A stretch of DNA of 15,995 nt from CAZKEG01 sp964601575 (GCA_964601575.1 CAZROA010000035.1:1-15995); one strand, 5' to 3'. Counted from the stretch's first letter, positions 1 to 7,894 are shown. Program-made: numbers and translations. The notes: generated from the sequence alone by a model not told the origin.

Positions 1-22
1 AAAGGCGCCCTTTTTTAATTTT
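1..22. terminator. Possible half of a terminator cut by the window edge
   Basis: GGCGCCC followed by a run of six T sits at the window edge, just past the aldolase stop codon. It would fit the 3' half of a hairpin terminator for a plus-strand gene lying to the left. On the minus strand it would be the A-tract and first arm of a bidirectional terminator for the aldolase. The other arm is outside the window, so the pairing cannot be verified. Confidence 0.25.
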
Positions 23-33
23 AAATGAAAGGT

Positions 34-1365
34 TTAAGAAGGAAGTTTCTTGATCTTGATCATCTTTACCGTTTGTTGGACTATATCTTTGGTGTTTACA
101 ACCCTCAGTTTTTCAAAGAGAAACTGTATCTTTTTCCCTAAATCTTCCATAATTTGTTCTTTCACCTTGGGGTCAAGGTCCCACCATTTCTTCTTGAATA
201 ACCCAAAGCCCTTCTTTCGAGTCTTATAGATAAATTGAGCTTCGGTCATGTCTTCTTTCTTCTCCTTAGCCAGATTTTTTTTGAGAAATTCATAGATTTC
301 TTGGCGAAAGGAATCGGGGAGGGCAGGGTGGTCATAGATCAGATTTTGAAAACCGGTAGCCAGATGTATTTCACAACAGCCCACCTCGGGAAAGAGATGA
401 AACATTTCGTCTGGTAGGGTAGAGGCCCCGTGCTGCACGGCTCCGGCCAGACCATATTCTCGACGTGCCAGCTCGGAAAGGGTCCGCAAGGTATCAAAAT
501 CTACGGCTACTTTGGCCACCGTACCATCGGGAAGGACTACCCCACCGTGGGCTGTCCCGGTCTGGACGCTGATTTTGGCCAAGCCATGTTCACCGGAAAA
601 GCTTTGATTGAATCCATCCAAAAAGGCCCTTAGCTCTTCAGGGGTGCTGTTATGGCCCCCGATCTCGCCGATCTCTCCCCCTATGCTTACAGTCACCCCT
701 TCGGGTTCTTTTTGCCGGATGTAAGTGGCCAATTCGGCGGTTACCTCATAGTTTAAACGCTGTTGCTCAGGGACGGTGGGTTTTTCTATCTCGACCAAGG
801 TCGAGGCGTCAATATCAATTTGATAAAACTCAGCCTCCAAGGCCTCATCGATCAGGTTTTGGAGTAGGCCCTTTTCTTTTTCTGGAGCGGCAAAAAAGGC
901 CTTTCGGCGTAATTGGAAATGATCCCCCTGGATAAAGACCGGGCCGGTAAATCCTTCTCTGGCAGCAGCGGCGGTTATCACCGTGGCATACTCCAGGGGG
1001 CGCTGTTGGGTGTAACCCATTTCTGAACGGGCAATCTCAAAGATCAAGGCTCCAACATTTGATTCTATAGCCTTACGGAAGACGGTACGGGCAAAGTCAT
1101 AAGCAAGACCGCGGATGTTGATGGCCGGAACAGTAAATCCTGGAAACTCTTTGGCCATGGCCTTATAAAGGCCATATATAGAGGCCGGAACCGCCCCTAA
1201 AGCCTTGGCTATTTCTTTGATTAAAGTGAGTTTTTCGACCTTTTGACCTTCGTCTTCGGTAAAAACGGCCTCGTATACCAATTCATCCAGTGAAGAGCGG
1301 GCTTTTTGTGCATCTTTTAGGATTATTTCGCCGTTTTTTATTTCCAGCCAATCGGATATAAACAT
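34..1365 (-). CDS. Class II (zinc-dependent) ketose-bisphosphate aldolase family protein
   Basis: Probable metal-dependent aldolase, most likely cleaving or forming fructose 1,6-bisphosphate in glycolysis/gluconeogenesis; the substrate is not proven by sequence. From the ATG at 1365 the protein has 443 residues. The barrel core runs from about residue 78 (VPAINIRG) to 345. It keeps family landmarks: QGDHFQ (H149), IDIDAST (182-188), GGEIGEIGGHN (H238), GTAHGGVVLPDG (H273) and QHGAST (H312), which fit the zinc and phosphate sites. Typical class II aldolases begin near the FTVPAINI segment, so the ~75 N-terminal and ~90 Lys-rich C-terminal residues are extra. A TTG 15 nt further upstream is in frame, but GCAGGAGGG directly before the ATG at 1365 is a strong ribosome site and decides the start. 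The gene is transcribed away from the cyclase. Family confident; exact substrate uncertain. Confidence 0.85.
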   Translation of the reverse strand: MFISDWLEIKNGEIILKDAQKARSSLDELVYEAVFTEDEGQKVEKLTLIKEIAKALGAVPASIYGLYKAMAKEFPGFTVPAINIRGLAYDFARTVFRKAIESNVGALIFEIARSEMGYTQQRPLEYATVITAAAAREGFTGPVFIQGDHFQLRRKAFFAAPEKEKGLLQNLIDEALEAEFYQIDIDASTLVEIEKPTVPEQQRLNYEVTAELATYIRQKEPEGVTVSIGGEIGEIGGHNSTPEELRAFLDGFNQSFSGEHGLAKISVQTGTAHGGVVLPDGTVAKVAVDFDTLRTLSELARREYGLAGAVQHGASTLPDEMFHLFPEVGCCEIHLATGFQNLIYDHPALPDSFRQEIYEFLKKNLAKEKKEDMTEAQFIYKTRKKGFGLFKKKWWDLDPKVKEQIMEDLGKKIQFLFEKLRVVNTKDIVQQTVKMIKIKKLPS

Positions 1366-1648
1366 TTTTCCCTCCTGCAAGGATTTGTTCTGATCTCGCG
1401 ATTTTATTTACTTTTCGTCTCCGAGAGGAAGAAATATTACAACTACAAGATATTCCTCTTTAGGCCTCCTGAAAAGAACAAGGAAATCCTAACAAATAAC
1501 CCCTTTAGTAAACTTCACAAATTTTAATTTTTTTCGTTTCGTACCGATATTACGGACAAAGTTTTGAAGGCTTTGTAATGTAGAATGATTCTCAAAATAT
1601 TGTTTGATTTTTTAAACTATAGGTAATGTCTCGAGAAATAATTTAAAA
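1366..1648. other. AT-rich divergent intergenic region with two inverted repeats
   Basis: This 283-bp region separates the divergent aldolase and cyclase genes and must hold both promoters. I could not pick a convincing -35/-10 pair for either. Two perfect inverted repeats are visible. AGAGGAA (1424-1430) pairs with TTCCTCT (1453-1459) and would lie in the aldolase leader. ACAAAG (1556-1561) pairs with CTTTGT (1571-1576), and an outer ATTAC/GTAAT (1549-1553, 1575-1579) overlaps it. Either could be an operator or an RNA stem. No riboswitch fold was recognised. Confidence 0.4.
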
Positions 1649-3367
1649 ATGAGTCTTAATCATTGGCGGCGGTGGTGGAGTTTTTTTCTTGATCAATCCC
1701 TTTTTGTAAAGGTTGGTTTCATCCTGACCTTTTGCGGAGTAATTATTTTCTTGGTTATTGGTGTCCTCCTCCTAGAGTCAAGAACCCTTGAGAAAAACTT
1801 TCTTCGTATTCAAGAAGCTCGAACAATCGTTATATTTTCGTGGTACCAAAGATTACTTCTTTTAAAAAATAGCAAAAATCAAATTCCTTATAAAGAATTG
1901 CATGATATAACCGAAACTATTCTAAATGGAGGTGTAGTTTCCCTCACAAAGGAACAAAAAATAAACATTTCTCCAGAAAAAGATCCTCAAGCTCGTCAAA
2001 TATTACGTAAAATTTTGAGCCATTTTCAAAGACATTCCAAAGGAAATATTTTTCAAGAAATATTTCCTCTTTCTGAACAATTAGTTAAATTGAATCTTCA
2101 ACGTGACGAAGAATATCGAAAAAAAGTTCTAAAAATTATTGATAAAACAAGATGGATAGAAAGTCTATTACTAATATTATTAGTTATGGTACTAATTTCA
2201 GGTGGTATATCATTTTTTATAATGGTTTTACAACCACTTAGACAGATCACTGTAAAACTTCGTAAACTACGAGAAGCAGGGCGCAGGGCATACGATGAAC
2301 ATCTCCTTGTTTTTCCATATAAAGACGAAATAGGAAATCTAGTCGAAGAAACTAACCGTTTAATATTACAATTTGCTGAACTGGCTCATTTTAAACATAT
2401 TATAGAAGAAGATGATAATTTAGAAGATGTATATCAACGACTTGCTCGCATATTTAAAGAGCGTTTTAATCTGGAAAATTTTGCTTTCTTAGCCGTATCG
2501 AATTCACAAAATACAATAGAACCGGTGTTTATAAACGGTGAACAGGTTTCTATTAATCCAGAAATATTAGTTGATGCTAATCGATGCCGGGCCAAACGAA
2601 CCGGGCACTCGGTTTCTTCTCTTGACTTTCCCGGAATATGTCCCTTGGAAGAGGCTGATCATGTATGTATTCCCCTGGTCACCGGGGGAAAGGTCCAGAT
2701 GGTCATCAAGCTCTTGCCTTCGATAGAGAACGAGGAGGACAAACAGAGATTCGTCTCTGATCTGAAATTCCTGCGGGCCTATCTGGAAGAGGCCCAGGCA
2801 GTGATCGAGGCCAAGCGTTACGCTGCCTCTCTTAGAGAAATGGCCATTAAAGACCCCCTTACCGGACTTTGGAACCGCCGTTTTGTAGAAGAGGGCCTGG
2901 AGACCATCGCCGCTGGTATTCTACGTCGAGGCTCCATTTTGGGGGTTTTGATGTGCGACGTAGATCATTTTAAGCAGATCAATGACAGCTATGGCCATGA
3001 CATCGGAGACGAGCTCCTACATCAGATAGCCGAAATCTTGAAGAACAAGGTGCGTAAATCAGACATAGTGGCCCGATTTGGAGGAGAGGAATTTTTGATC
3101 CTCCTTCAAGATACCAAGGAAGGACAGGCCGTGGTGATAGCCGAAAAGCTGCGCGAGGCCATAGAAAAGGCCCGTTTTCAGACCAAGGCCGGGACGATAA
3201 GACGCACCATTTCCATCGGGGTGAGCGAATTTCCGATAGACGATGAAGATATCTGGCAAACGATCAAATTCGCCGATATAGCCCTTTATCGGGCCAAAGA
3301 AAAAGGTCGCAATCGAGTAGTACGCTTTACCCCCGAGATGTGGGACGAAGGGAATGTCACCTATTAA
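1649..3367 (+). CDS. Membrane-bound diguanylate cyclase (HAMP, Cys-containing GAF-like domain, GGDEF)
   Basis: Predicted inner-membrane enzyme joining two GTP into cyclic di-GMP. Order in 572 residues: TM1 about 22-42; extracytoplasmic sensor 43-169; TM2 about 172-194; HAMP about 195-247; a GAF-like region about 250-385 with cysteines C313, C331 and C340; GGDEF domain about 395-560. The active site is intact: metal Asp in CDVDHFK (D437) and GGEEF at 478-482. RKSD (469-472), exactly five residues before GGEEF, is a complete inhibitory I-site, so product feedback is expected. No Shine-Dalgarno is visible before the ATG; the leader is ATAATTTAAAA. Base composition is odd: 13 of 60 bases are G/C at both 1861-1920 and 2161-2220, but 29 of 60 at 2701-2760, switching near 2580. 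The next gene is a chemoreceptor 75 nt downstream, probably co-transcribed. The family call is firm; the sensed signal is unknown. Confidence 0.93.
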   Translation: MSLNHWRRWWSFFLDQSLFVKVGFILTFCGVIIFLVIGVLLLESRTLEKNFLRIQEARTIVIFSWYQRLLLLKNSKNQIPYKELHDITETILNGGVVSLTKEQKINISPEKDPQARQILRKILSHFQRHSKGNIFQEIFPLSEQLVKLNLQRDEEYRKKVLKIIDKTRWIESLLLILLVMVLISGGISFFIMVLQPLRQITVKLRKLREAGRRAYDEHLLVFPYKDEIGNLVEETNRLILQFAELAHFKHIIEEDDNLEDVYQRLARIFKERFNLENFAFLAVSNSQNTIEPVFINGEQVSINPEILVDANRCRAKRTGHSVSSLDFPGICPLEEADHVCIPLVTGGKVQMVIKLLPSIENEEDKQRFVSDLKFLRAYLEEAQAVIEAKRYAASLREMAIKDPLTGLWNRRFVEEGLETIAAGILRRGSILGVLMCDVDHFKQINDSYGHDIGDELLHQIAEILKNKVRKSDIVARFGGEEFLILLQDTKEGQAVVIAEKLREAIEKARFQTKAGTIRRTISIGVSEFPIDDEDIWQTIKFADIALYRAKEKGRNRVVRFTPEMWDEGNVTY

Positions 3368-3442
3368 CCCGGGCCCCGCCTTTAAGCAAGAGTTCATTTG
3401 GCCGATAAAGAAAGAGAACTACGCTCAAAAGTAGGAGGGGTT

Positions 3443-4939
3443 ATGCAAACCATCAAAGCCCGGCTCTTGGCAGTAATGGTGGTCATGTTGTTGGTCAGTG
3501 CCTTGAATTGCGGAGTGGTCTTCTTCGTCCTCCAAAAGAATTCCAAAGACGCCATTGCGGTCAATATCGCCGGTCGTCAACGGATGCTTACCCAAAAGAT
3601 GACTAAACAGATCCTTGAAGGAGATTTCAAGGGGGCTGAGGAGACAGCAGCCCTCTTTAGCAAAAGTCTTGAGGCCTTGCGTAACGGTGATGCTTCAATG
3701 AAGCTTAAAAAAGTAAAAGACCCAGAGATCCTGGCACAGATCGAGAAGGTAGAGAGACTTTGGCAAGAATTTAGAACTAGACTAGAGAGGATTATTCATC
3801 ACCAAGGTTCCCAAGTAGATAAAGAATATCTTCTATCTCATAATTTAGAACTCCTCAAAGAAGCCAACACCCTTACCAAACTCTTTGAACAAAAGGCCAT
3901 TGCCTCCCTCAATCGTTTAAAGATTTATCAAGCTATCATCTTTGGCATTACTGTGTGCATCCTTGGGATCATTTGGTGGATGGTGAAGTCTACGGTTATC
4001 CATCCGGTCCAAGAAGCCGTACAATTGGTGAAACGGGTGGCTGAGGGTGATTTTACCATCTCTTTCCCGCCGGCTAGGAAGGATGAAATCGGCCAACTCC
4101 TTAAGGCCTTCAAATTTATGGTTGAGCGACTGCGTGAGACCTTAAGAAACGTGATTGATTCTTCACACAAGGTCTATTCTTCGGCAGAGGAGGTCTTTCG
4201 GGCCGGGGACGAAGTGGCCCAAACCGCCGAGCAATTGGCCCAGGAAGGGGAGGAGGTAAAGGCCACCGAAGAGTCGGTAAGTCAAAACGTCAAGGCCGTG
4301 TCTAATGCTGCCGAACAGATGGTCTTAGCTATCGGTGAGATTTCTCAAAATACTTCTCAGGCGGCGCAGATCGCCAGCGAAGCGGTGGTCAAGGCCCAGC
4401 AGACCAATGAAATCGTCTCTAAACTGAGTATTTCTTCAGAAGAGATTGGTGAAGTGGTCAATCTTATCAATCAAATCGCCGAACAGACCAATCTCTTGGC
4501 CCTAAACGCCACCATCGAGGCCGCCCGGGCTGGAGAGGCGGGCAAGGGTTTTGCCGTAGTGGCCAACGAGGTCAAAGAACTTTCACGCCAGACTACCCAG
4601 GCTACTGAAGAAATCTCCAAAAAAATCCAGAGCATCCAGGCTGATGCCCGGGCTTCGGTCGAAGCCATCGAGGAAATAGGCAATATCATCAGCCAAATCA
4701 ATGATATTTCTAATATGATTGCCAGCGCGGTAGAAGAACAAACGGCCATGATGAACGAGATAAGTCAGGCCGCCAATTTGGCTTCACAGAGTTCTGAAGA
4801 GATCAAAGAAAAAATAGCCCGCATGACTGAGGCCATTCACGAGACCGCAGCCAAAGGCCAGAGGAGCCGGGAACTCTCCAAAGAAATGACCCTTTTGGCT
4901 GAAAAGCTTAAGGGTCTGGCCTCCCGGTTTCGTTGTTAG
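3443..4939 (+). CDS. Methyl-accepting chemotaxis receptor with PilJ/NarX-type sensor
   Basis: Transmembrane chemoreceptor expected to signal through CheW/CheA to flagella or type IV pili. Order in 498 residues: TM1 about 8-30; periplasmic helical domain 31-160 starting with the NIAGRQRMLTQKM signature (41-53) of PilJ and nitrate/nitrite sensors of the NarX type; TM2 about 162-182; HAMP about 184-236; long coiled-coil signalling domain 240-490. The conserved hairpin tip (EQTNLLALNATIEAARAGEAG, 347-367) is complete. The C-terminus ends in RFRC without a CheR-docking pentapeptide. Start choice: an in-frame TTG at 3398 has no ribosome site, whereas AGGAGGGG lies 4-5 nt before the ATG at 3443, giving TM1 right after a short basic N-terminus. 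It follows the diguanylate cyclase and ends at a strong terminator. The ligand is unknown; the PilJ similarity does not prove nitrate sensing. Confidence 0.93.
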   Translation: MQTIKARLLAVMVVMLLVSALNCGVVFFVLQKNSKDAIAVNIAGRQRMLTQKMTKQILEGDFKGAEETAALFSKSLEALRNGDASMKLKKVKDPEILAQIEKVERLWQEFRTRLERIIHHQGSQVDKEYLLSHNLELLKEANTLTKLFEQKAIASLNRLKIYQAIIFGITVCILGIIWWMVKSTVIHPVQEAVQLVKRVAEGDFTISFPPARKDEIGQLLKAFKFMVERLRETLRNVIDSSHKVYSSAEEVFRAGDEVAQTAEQLAQEGEEVKATEESVSQNVKAVSNAAEQMVLAIGEISQNTSQAAQIASEAVVKAQQTNEIVSKLSISSEEIGEVVNLINQIAEQTNLLALNATIEAARAGEAGKGFAVVANEVKELSRQTTQATEEISKKIQSIQADARASVEAIEEIGNIISQINDISNMIASAVEEQTAMMNEISQAANLASQSSEEIKEKIARMTEAIHETAAKGQRSRELSKEMTLLAEKLKGLASRFRC

Positions 4940-4964
4940 CCCCCCTCCTTCACTCAATTTTTGA

Positions 4965-4992
4965 GGGCCTCTTCGGAGGCCCTTTTGTTTTT
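4965..4992 (+). terminator. Rho-independent terminator of the cyclase-chemoreceptor unit
   Basis: A perfect 7-bp GC-rich stem, GGGCCTC (4965-4971) and GAGGCCC (4976-4982), closes on a stable TTCG tetraloop and is followed by TTTTGTTTTT (4983-4992). It begins 25 nt after the chemoreceptor stop codon, so it ends the plus-strand signalling transcript before the iron operon promoter. Confidence 0.93.
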
Positions 4993-5051
4993 ATAAAAGA
5001 CCTTCAGCAAACAAGATCTCTCCTTCGATAACCCCGAAAATTTTGTTTTTG

Positions 5052-5067
5052 AGTGAGTTTTTTCACT
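5052..5067. promoter_or_regulatory. Small inverted repeat beside the fur-feo promoter
   Basis: AGTGA (5052-5056) and TCACT (5063-5067) form a 5-bp inverted repeat with a T-rich 6-nt spacer immediately upstream of the -35 hexamer. A regulator site is possible, but it does not resemble a classical 19-bp Fur box. Confidence 0.3.
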
Positions 5068-5069
5068 GC

Positions 5070-5097
5070 TTGACATAAGGGCCTAATCTCTTTTACT
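5070..5097 (+). promoter_or_regulatory. Sigma70-type promoter for the fur-feoAB operon
   Basis: A perfect -35 TTGACA (5070-5075) is followed after 16 nt by TTTACT (5092-5097), which matches 4 of 6 consensus -10 bases. It lies after the terminator of the previous unit and about 45 nt before the regulator's start codon, so it is the natural start of the iron operon transcript. The exact -10 could shift by one or two bases. Confidence 0.6.
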
Positions 5098-5103
5098 TGT
5101 TAA

Positions 5104-5118
5104 AGAAAATCACTTTCT
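5104..5118. promoter_or_regulatory. Candidate operator overlapping the transcription start of the fur-feo operon
   Basis: AGAAA (5104-5108) and TTTCT (5114-5118) form a short inverted repeat around ATCAC, about 7 nt past the -10 element. A repressor bound here would block initiation, so autoregulation by the downstream Fur-family protein is plausible. This is inference from position and symmetry only. Confidence 0.35.
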
Positions 5119-5143
5119 ACCAGGAGTAAACGGAGAGGATTAC

Positions 5144-5614
5144 ATGTCTAAGGTCAAAAAGGTCGAAAACGAAACCTGTCCCGAGATAGATGTCTTTCGG
5201 GAGTATGTCCGTCGTAAAGGTCTGCGTTTCACCCCGGAAAGGGAAATAATCGTCCGGGAAATATTTCAGATTCATGACCATTTTGATGTGGATGAATTGT
5301 ACCTACGCCTGCGCAACAAAGGAAAAAAGCTCTCGAAGGCCTCCATTTACCGGACCATCCCCCTATTGATTGATTGCGGTCTGATCCAAGAGGTCTATCA
5401 TGAAGATGGTCACATGCACTACGAGCACATTTATGGTCACGAACCCCATGGTCACGTGCGTTGTCTGGGTTGTCGGCGGGTAGAAGAATTTACCGACGAG
5501 AGGATCAGTCAGATTGAACAGGACGTTATCAAGCGTTATGGCTATCAGGTTACCGGTGTTCGCTTTGAATTTGTCGGTTATTGTCCAGAGTGCCAAAAGA
5601 AACAAATGCGCTAA
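5144..5614 (+). CDS. fur: Fur-family metal-responsive transcriptional regulator
   Basis: Ferric-uptake-regulator family DNA-binding repressor, 156 residues, the usual family length. The N-terminal winged helix contains GLRFTPERE (26-34) and the recognition helix region KLSKASIYRTIPLL (62-75). The C-terminal half has a histidine-rich metal segment with seven His between 86 and 104, then CLGC (107-110) and CPEC (147-150), the paired CXXC structural zinc site. GGAGAGG 5-6 nt before the ATG is a good ribosome site. It is the first gene of an operon with feoA 22 nt downstream and feoB, so an iron-sensing Fur role with control of Fe(II) uptake and of itself is most likely. The related PerR or Zur classes cannot be excluded from sequence alone. 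Symbol given on context. Confidence 0.88.
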   Translation: MSKVKKVENETCPEIDVFREYVRRKGLRFTPEREIIVREIFQIHDHFDVDELYLRLRNKGKKLSKASIYRTIPLLIDCGLIQEVYHEDGHMHYEHIYGHEPHGHVRCLGCRRVEEFTDERISQIEQDVIKRYGYQVTGVRFEFVGYCPECQKKQMR

Positions 5615-5636
5615 GATCTCTCCGGAGGTTAGAGTG

Positions 5637-5873
5637 ATGGCGATGACCAGACTGGAGGATCTACGGACCGGTGAGATAGGAAAGATCGTAAAGATCATGG
5701 GGAATGGCCCTTTTCGTCTGCGCCTGATGGAGATGGGGTTTGTTCCAGGCACCGAGGTTCGCGTGATTCGTTATGCTCCTTTGAAAGATCCGGTGGAATA
5801 TGAGGTTAAAGGCTATCACGTAAGCCTCCGTCACGAGGAAGCGGCCAACATCTTGGTGGAAAAACTTTCCTGA
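5637..5873 (+). CDS. feoA: FeoA, cytoplasmic SH3-like subunit of the ferrous iron transporter
   Basis: Small 78-residue soluble protein that works with FeoB in Fe(II) import. It has the FeoA SH3-like pattern: an N-terminal LEDLRTGEIGKIVKI strand pair, LRLMEMGFVPGTEVRVI in the middle and YHVSLRHEEAANILVE at the end. The frame is open well upstream, so the start was chosen from GGAGG at 5624-5628, eight nt before the ATG at 5637. A GTG at 5634 and an ATG at 5643 are alternatives that change the protein by one or two residues. Its TGA shares one base with the feoB ATG (TGATG), indicating translational coupling. Confidence 0.93.
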   Translation: MAMTRLEDLRTGEIGKIVKIMGNGPFRLRLMEMGFVPGTEVRVIRYAPLKDPVEYEVKGYHVSLRHEEAANILVEKLS

Positions 5874-7894
5874 TGGAGATCACCGTCGCCTTAACCGGTA
5901 ACCCCAATGCCGGAAAGACAACCATTTTTAATCAATTGACCGGGGCCCGTCAAAAAGTAGGGAATTGGCCCGGGGTAACAGTCGAAAAAAAAGAGGGCCT
6001 AGTCCAGTATAAAGGGCATGTCCTAAAGGTGGTCGACCTGCCGGGTATCTATTCCCTTACGGCCTATTCCATCGAAGAAATCATTGCCCGCGATTTTATC
6101 CTGAAAGAACGCCCCGAGGTAGTGGTTGATGTCATCGATGCCTCAAACCTGGAAAGGAATCTCTATCTGGCCGTTCAGTTGATGGAATTGGGTCGCCCTT
6201 TGGTCTTTGCCATGAATATGGTCGACGTGGCCAAGGCCAGGGGAATCTTTATCGACTACGAATTGCTTTCCAAGCTCTTGGGAGTCCCTTTGGTCAAGAC
6301 GGTAGGGACCAAGGGAATAGGAATCGAAGAGCTCCTTGAGACGGTAGTGGCTGTAGCCGAAGGCCGTCTTGAATCCCAACCGGTTTCTATTAATTATGGC
6401 CCGGAAGTAGAACGGGAAATAAAACTCCTTACCGAATTAATCATCCAAAACCCAGATCTCTCCCAGAAATATCCTCCGCGTTGGTTAGCCATCAAGCTCC
6501 TTGAGAACGATCGCGAGGTCATCAGTGTCGTCCGTAAGACCCCAGGGGCAGCCCCGATTCTTGAGCGCTTGGCCAGGAGCGAGAGACGCCTGCGGGAAAT
6601 ATTAGATGAGACCCCTGAGGCCATTATCGCCGAGGCCCGGTATGGATTTATTGCCGGGGCCCTGAGGGAGGTCATGAAGGTCTCGGCCCTTACTAGACGT
6701 ACGGTCTCGGACCGGATCGATGACATCGTGACCAATCGTTTCCTAGGATTTCCCATCTTTATCCTGGCCATGTATGCCCTCTTTTATTTTACCTTTACCC
6801 TGGGTGAATATCCGGTAGAGGCCATCGAAAGGGCCATCGAATTTCTCCAGGGCTTCCTCAGTGCAAGGCTTCCAGAAGGCCTCTTACAAGAACTTTTGGT
6901 CAACGGGGTCCTTGGTGGAGTAGGGGGGGTATTGGTATTTCTGCCCAATATTCTTTTGCTTTTCTTAGGTATTAGTCTCTTCGAAGACACGGGTTATCTG
7001 GCCCGGGCGGCCTTTATCATGGATCGGGTGATGCACTTTCTCGGGCTCCATGGCAAATCTTTTATTCCGCTTTTGATGGGCTTTGGTTGTAATGTTCCGG
7101 CTATTATGGCTACCCGCACCCTAGAGAGTCAACGTGATCGTATCCTTACCATATTGATCAATCCCTTGATGAGCTGTTCAGCCAGGCTCCCGGTATACGT
7201 CCTCTTTGCCGGGGCCTTTTTTCCCGGAAGGGAATCCCAAGTGATCTTTGGGATTTATGCCCTAGGAATTGTCTTGGCCATGATCCTGGGTAAGGTCTTT
7301 AGTAAGGTGCTCATCAAGGAAGAAGACACCCCTTTTGTCTTAGAACTTCCTCCCTATCGTTTACCCACTTTTAAAGGCTTGGTCTTACATATGTGGGAAA
7401 AGACCAAGGTCTATCTCCAAAAGATGGGCGGGGTCATCCTCGTCTTTTCTATTATTCTGTGGGCCCTTTCCGCCTTCCCTAGAAAGGATCACTCGCCCCC
7501 TCCCATAGAAGATAGCTATATCGGTCGCCTGGGGAAAATCTTTGCCCCCACGCTCAAGCCCCTTGGTTTTGATTGGCGCATGGGCGTCAGTCTAGCCACC
7601 GGGGTGGTGGCCAAAGAGGTGGTGGTCTCTTCCTTGGGAGTCCTTTATCATGTAGAGGAAAATGGCGAACATTCCCTCCGGGAGGCCCTTCGCCACTCAG
7701 GTCTCTCCCCGGCGGCGGCGCTGGGTTTCATGGCCTTTGTTCTGATCTATATCCCTTGTATAGCCACGGTTATTGCTATTTGGAGAGAGACTGGTTCTTG
7801 GCGATGGCCAGCCATCAGTATTCTTTACGAATTGACCCTCGCTTGGATAATTGCCTTTATCATTTATCATCTGGGGCGTTTTTTGGGGTGGTAG
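5873..7894 (+). CDS. feoB: FeoB, GTPase-coupled Fe(II) permease
   Basis: Inner-membrane ferrous iron transporter, 673 residues. The N-terminal G domain has G1 GNPNAGKTT (9-17), the G2 region VGNWPGVTVEKKEG (29-42), G3 DLPG (55-58), G4 NMVD (115-118) and a G5-like GTKG (145-148). A helical linker region follows to about 280. The polytopic half contains the two pore/gate signatures, GFGCNVPAIMATR and the INPLMSCSARLPVYV segment, each with a conserved Cys. No feoC gene follows. The gene overlaps feoA by one base and overlaps the convergent AsmA-like gene by 35 bp at its 3' end. Length and motifs are complete, so it is probably functional. Confidence 0.97.
   Translation: MEITVALTGNPNAGKTTIFNQLTGARQKVGNWPGVTVEKKEGLVQYKGHVLKVVDLPGIYSLTAYSIEEIIARDFILKERPEVVVDVIDASNLERNLYLAVQLMELGRPLVFAMNMVDVAKARGIFIDYELLSKLLGVPLVKTVGTKGIGIEELLETVVAVAEGRLESQPVSINYGPEVEREIKLLTELIIQNPDLSQKYPPRWLAIKLLENDREVISVVRKTPGAAPILERLARSERRLREILDETPEAIIAEARYGFIAGALREVMKVSALTRRTVSDRIDDIVTNRFLGFPIFILAMYALFYFTFTLGEYPVEAIERAIEFLQGFLSARLPEGLLQELLVNGVLGGVGGVLVFLPNILLLFLGISLFEDTGYLARAAFIMDRVMHFLGLHGKSFIPLLMGFGCNVPAIMATRTLESQRDRILTILINPLMSCSARLPVYVLFAGAFFPGRESQVIFGIYALGIVLAMILGKVFSKVLIKEEDTPFVLELPPYRLPTFKGLVLHMWEKTKVYLQKMGGVILVFSIILWALSAFPRKDHSPPPIEDSYIGRLGKIFAPTLKPLGFDWRMGVSLATGVVAKEVVVSSLGVLYHVEENGEHSLREALRHSGLSPAAALGFMAFVLIYIPCIATVIAIWRETGSWRWPAISILYELTLAWIIAFIIYHLGRFLGW

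Noticed and set aside
1581..1627. TAGAAT, TTGTTT and similar hexamers as cyclase promoter elements
   Set aside because: Spacings are 7, 11 or 12 nt, or the -10 match is poor; in AT-rich DNA such hexamers are expected by chance.
1626..1646. Six-codon mini-ORF (ATG TCT CGA GAA ATA ATT TAA) just before the cyclase start
   Set aside because: Too short and without a ribosome site; it could be a leader peptide, but nothing beyond chance supports it in such AT-rich DNA.
3398..3442. TTG start adding 15 residues to the chemoreceptor
   Set aside because: No ribosome site precedes it, while AGGAGGGG sits right before the ATG at 3443.
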